Shown here in pieces: positions 63,164-64,000 of a stretch of 64,000 nucleotides of DNA. Each line of letters begins with the position of its first letter. The stretch's first letter is position 1. The stretch is from positions 103,448 through 167,447 of the forward strand of contig VZRS01012042.1 of assembly GCA_013398055.1 (NCBI GenBank). Direction: 5' to 3'. The notes beneath the pieces were generated by a model. That model did no database searches and had not been told where the DNA came from. It saw nothing but the letters and a program-made list of their open reading frames with translations. Source of the DNA: Ifrita kowaldi. Taxonomy: Eukaryota > Chordata > Aves > Passeriformes > Cinclosomatidae. The position numbers and the translations under genes were made by a program.

Positions 63164-63980
63164 TTTGAAGCAGTCAGCTTCCTCTCTATTCTTCCTCTAG
63201 ATACTTTTTTCTCTTCTTCTTTTCACTTTGTTAACAAATTATGTTTGGAAAATAAAGAGAGGAGGACAAGACCATCTGAGATGTTTAAGAACAAAAGTTC
63301 TAAAGATTATACAACAACAGGATAAAGATGTTATCTTACACTATCAAGCTACCTTGTTAGTGGTTAGACAAATACTTGTGGCAGCTGAAAAATGCTGAGC
63401 ATCACCTTTCCTTCTTTTTTTCTTTGGTGGCATCTGGAATGACAGAAGGTAATAGAGGACAGTCCAACACATGGATTTTGAGTCTCCTTCTGGAAGAATA
63501 CGAGGGTCAGGGAACATGGGTCTCTAGCATATGAAAGACAGCATGAGTTTCTGTGCAGTTTAGTCTCAATATGCAATACCAAATTCCCATGAAAGTAGGC
63601 CAAAGATAAAGTCTTTGTGTATCAGCCTATTCCGAACCATTCCAGAAAGGGAAGCAGCCCTAGTGAAATTCAGGGAAGACTCTGAAGCTCTTCCAAGTCA
63701 CAGTAGCAGCTGTGATCTGACCTGCAATTTTTAACATCCTCTTCTATATCCACACCCACTTTCTTCATAAGGACTTACAGAAAAATGTTTGCAAAAAAGA
63801 TTTATGGTGATTTTTCAGAAAGTACTAGAATCATACATTTCCTGGAGACACTGAAGGTGCCAGAATGTTATTCAGACTGTTAAGCCAGTAACTCTCTTTC
63901 CCTGTGTGCTGTATTTCCTGATATTGCCGTCCTTGGGAAACTAGCTTGTGAGATGTGATACGAAGACATAAACCCTAGCC
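63164..63980. other. Unique DNA, no gene seen
   Basis: No recognised gene or repeat. Open frames are at most 82 codons. Confidence 0.5.
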
Positions 63981-64000
63981 AGTGTGTGTATATATATATA
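63981..64000. repeat. (TG)n(TA)n microsatellite, cut by the window end
   Basis: The last 20 bases are 'agtgtgtgta' followed by TA repeats. The repeat probably continues beyond the window. Confidence 0.8.

Overview
The window looks like a piece of an AT-rich, gene-poor stretch of a bird macrochromosome, most likely a passerine. The call rests on the repeats: many 5'-truncated CR1 LINE copies, several with the avian ATTCTGTG-type 3' tail, and long terminal repeats of endogenous retroviruses that resemble avian ERVL and ERVK groups. The LTR family names come from remembered sequence resemblance, not from a database search.

I find no convincing protein-coding gene, no exon series with open frames and splice sites, and no tRNA, rRNA or CRISPR. 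The longest open frames (113 to 150 codons) are chance frames or lie inside repeats. The best of the weak coding candidates is a 64-codon minus-strand frame at 22799-22993 that would encode one hydrophobic segment followed by a polar tail. The window could be an intergenic desert or the inside of a very large intron.

Layout: 1-24 kb is mostly unique AT-rich DNA with CR1 fragments at 1.2-2.0, 17.0-17.6 and 23.2-23.4 kb, a possible tRNA-derived (MIR-like) SINE relic at 15.2 kb and short simple repeats. At 24.4-24.8 kb is a complete solo LTR with a 6-bp target duplication and four 20-bp enhancer-like repeats. From 29 to 40 kb there are more CR1 fragments, including two abutting copies in opposite orientation at 32.2-33.9 kb, an LTR fragment at 31.2 kb beside the only ambiguous base (31335), and a CR1 tail that has grown into a pentanucleotide microsatellite at 40.1-40.2 kb. 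From 40.2 to 48.4 kb I see only simple repeats. A solo LTR sits at 48.4-49.05 kb.

The right end, 57.0-63.2 kb, is a graveyard of independent insertions: an ERVK-like LTR (minus), an ERVL-type LTR (plus), a related ERVL-type LTR (minus), a 1.5-kb CR1 fragment (minus) and a 1.56-kb long LTR (plus) that carries a CpG island. All five are separate events, since three have clean or near-clean target duplications of different sequence. No retroviral gag, pol or env remnant was recognised between the LTRs, so they are best read as solo LTRs left by recombination. Nothing here forms a pathway or operon; the likely functional content is regulatory, if any.
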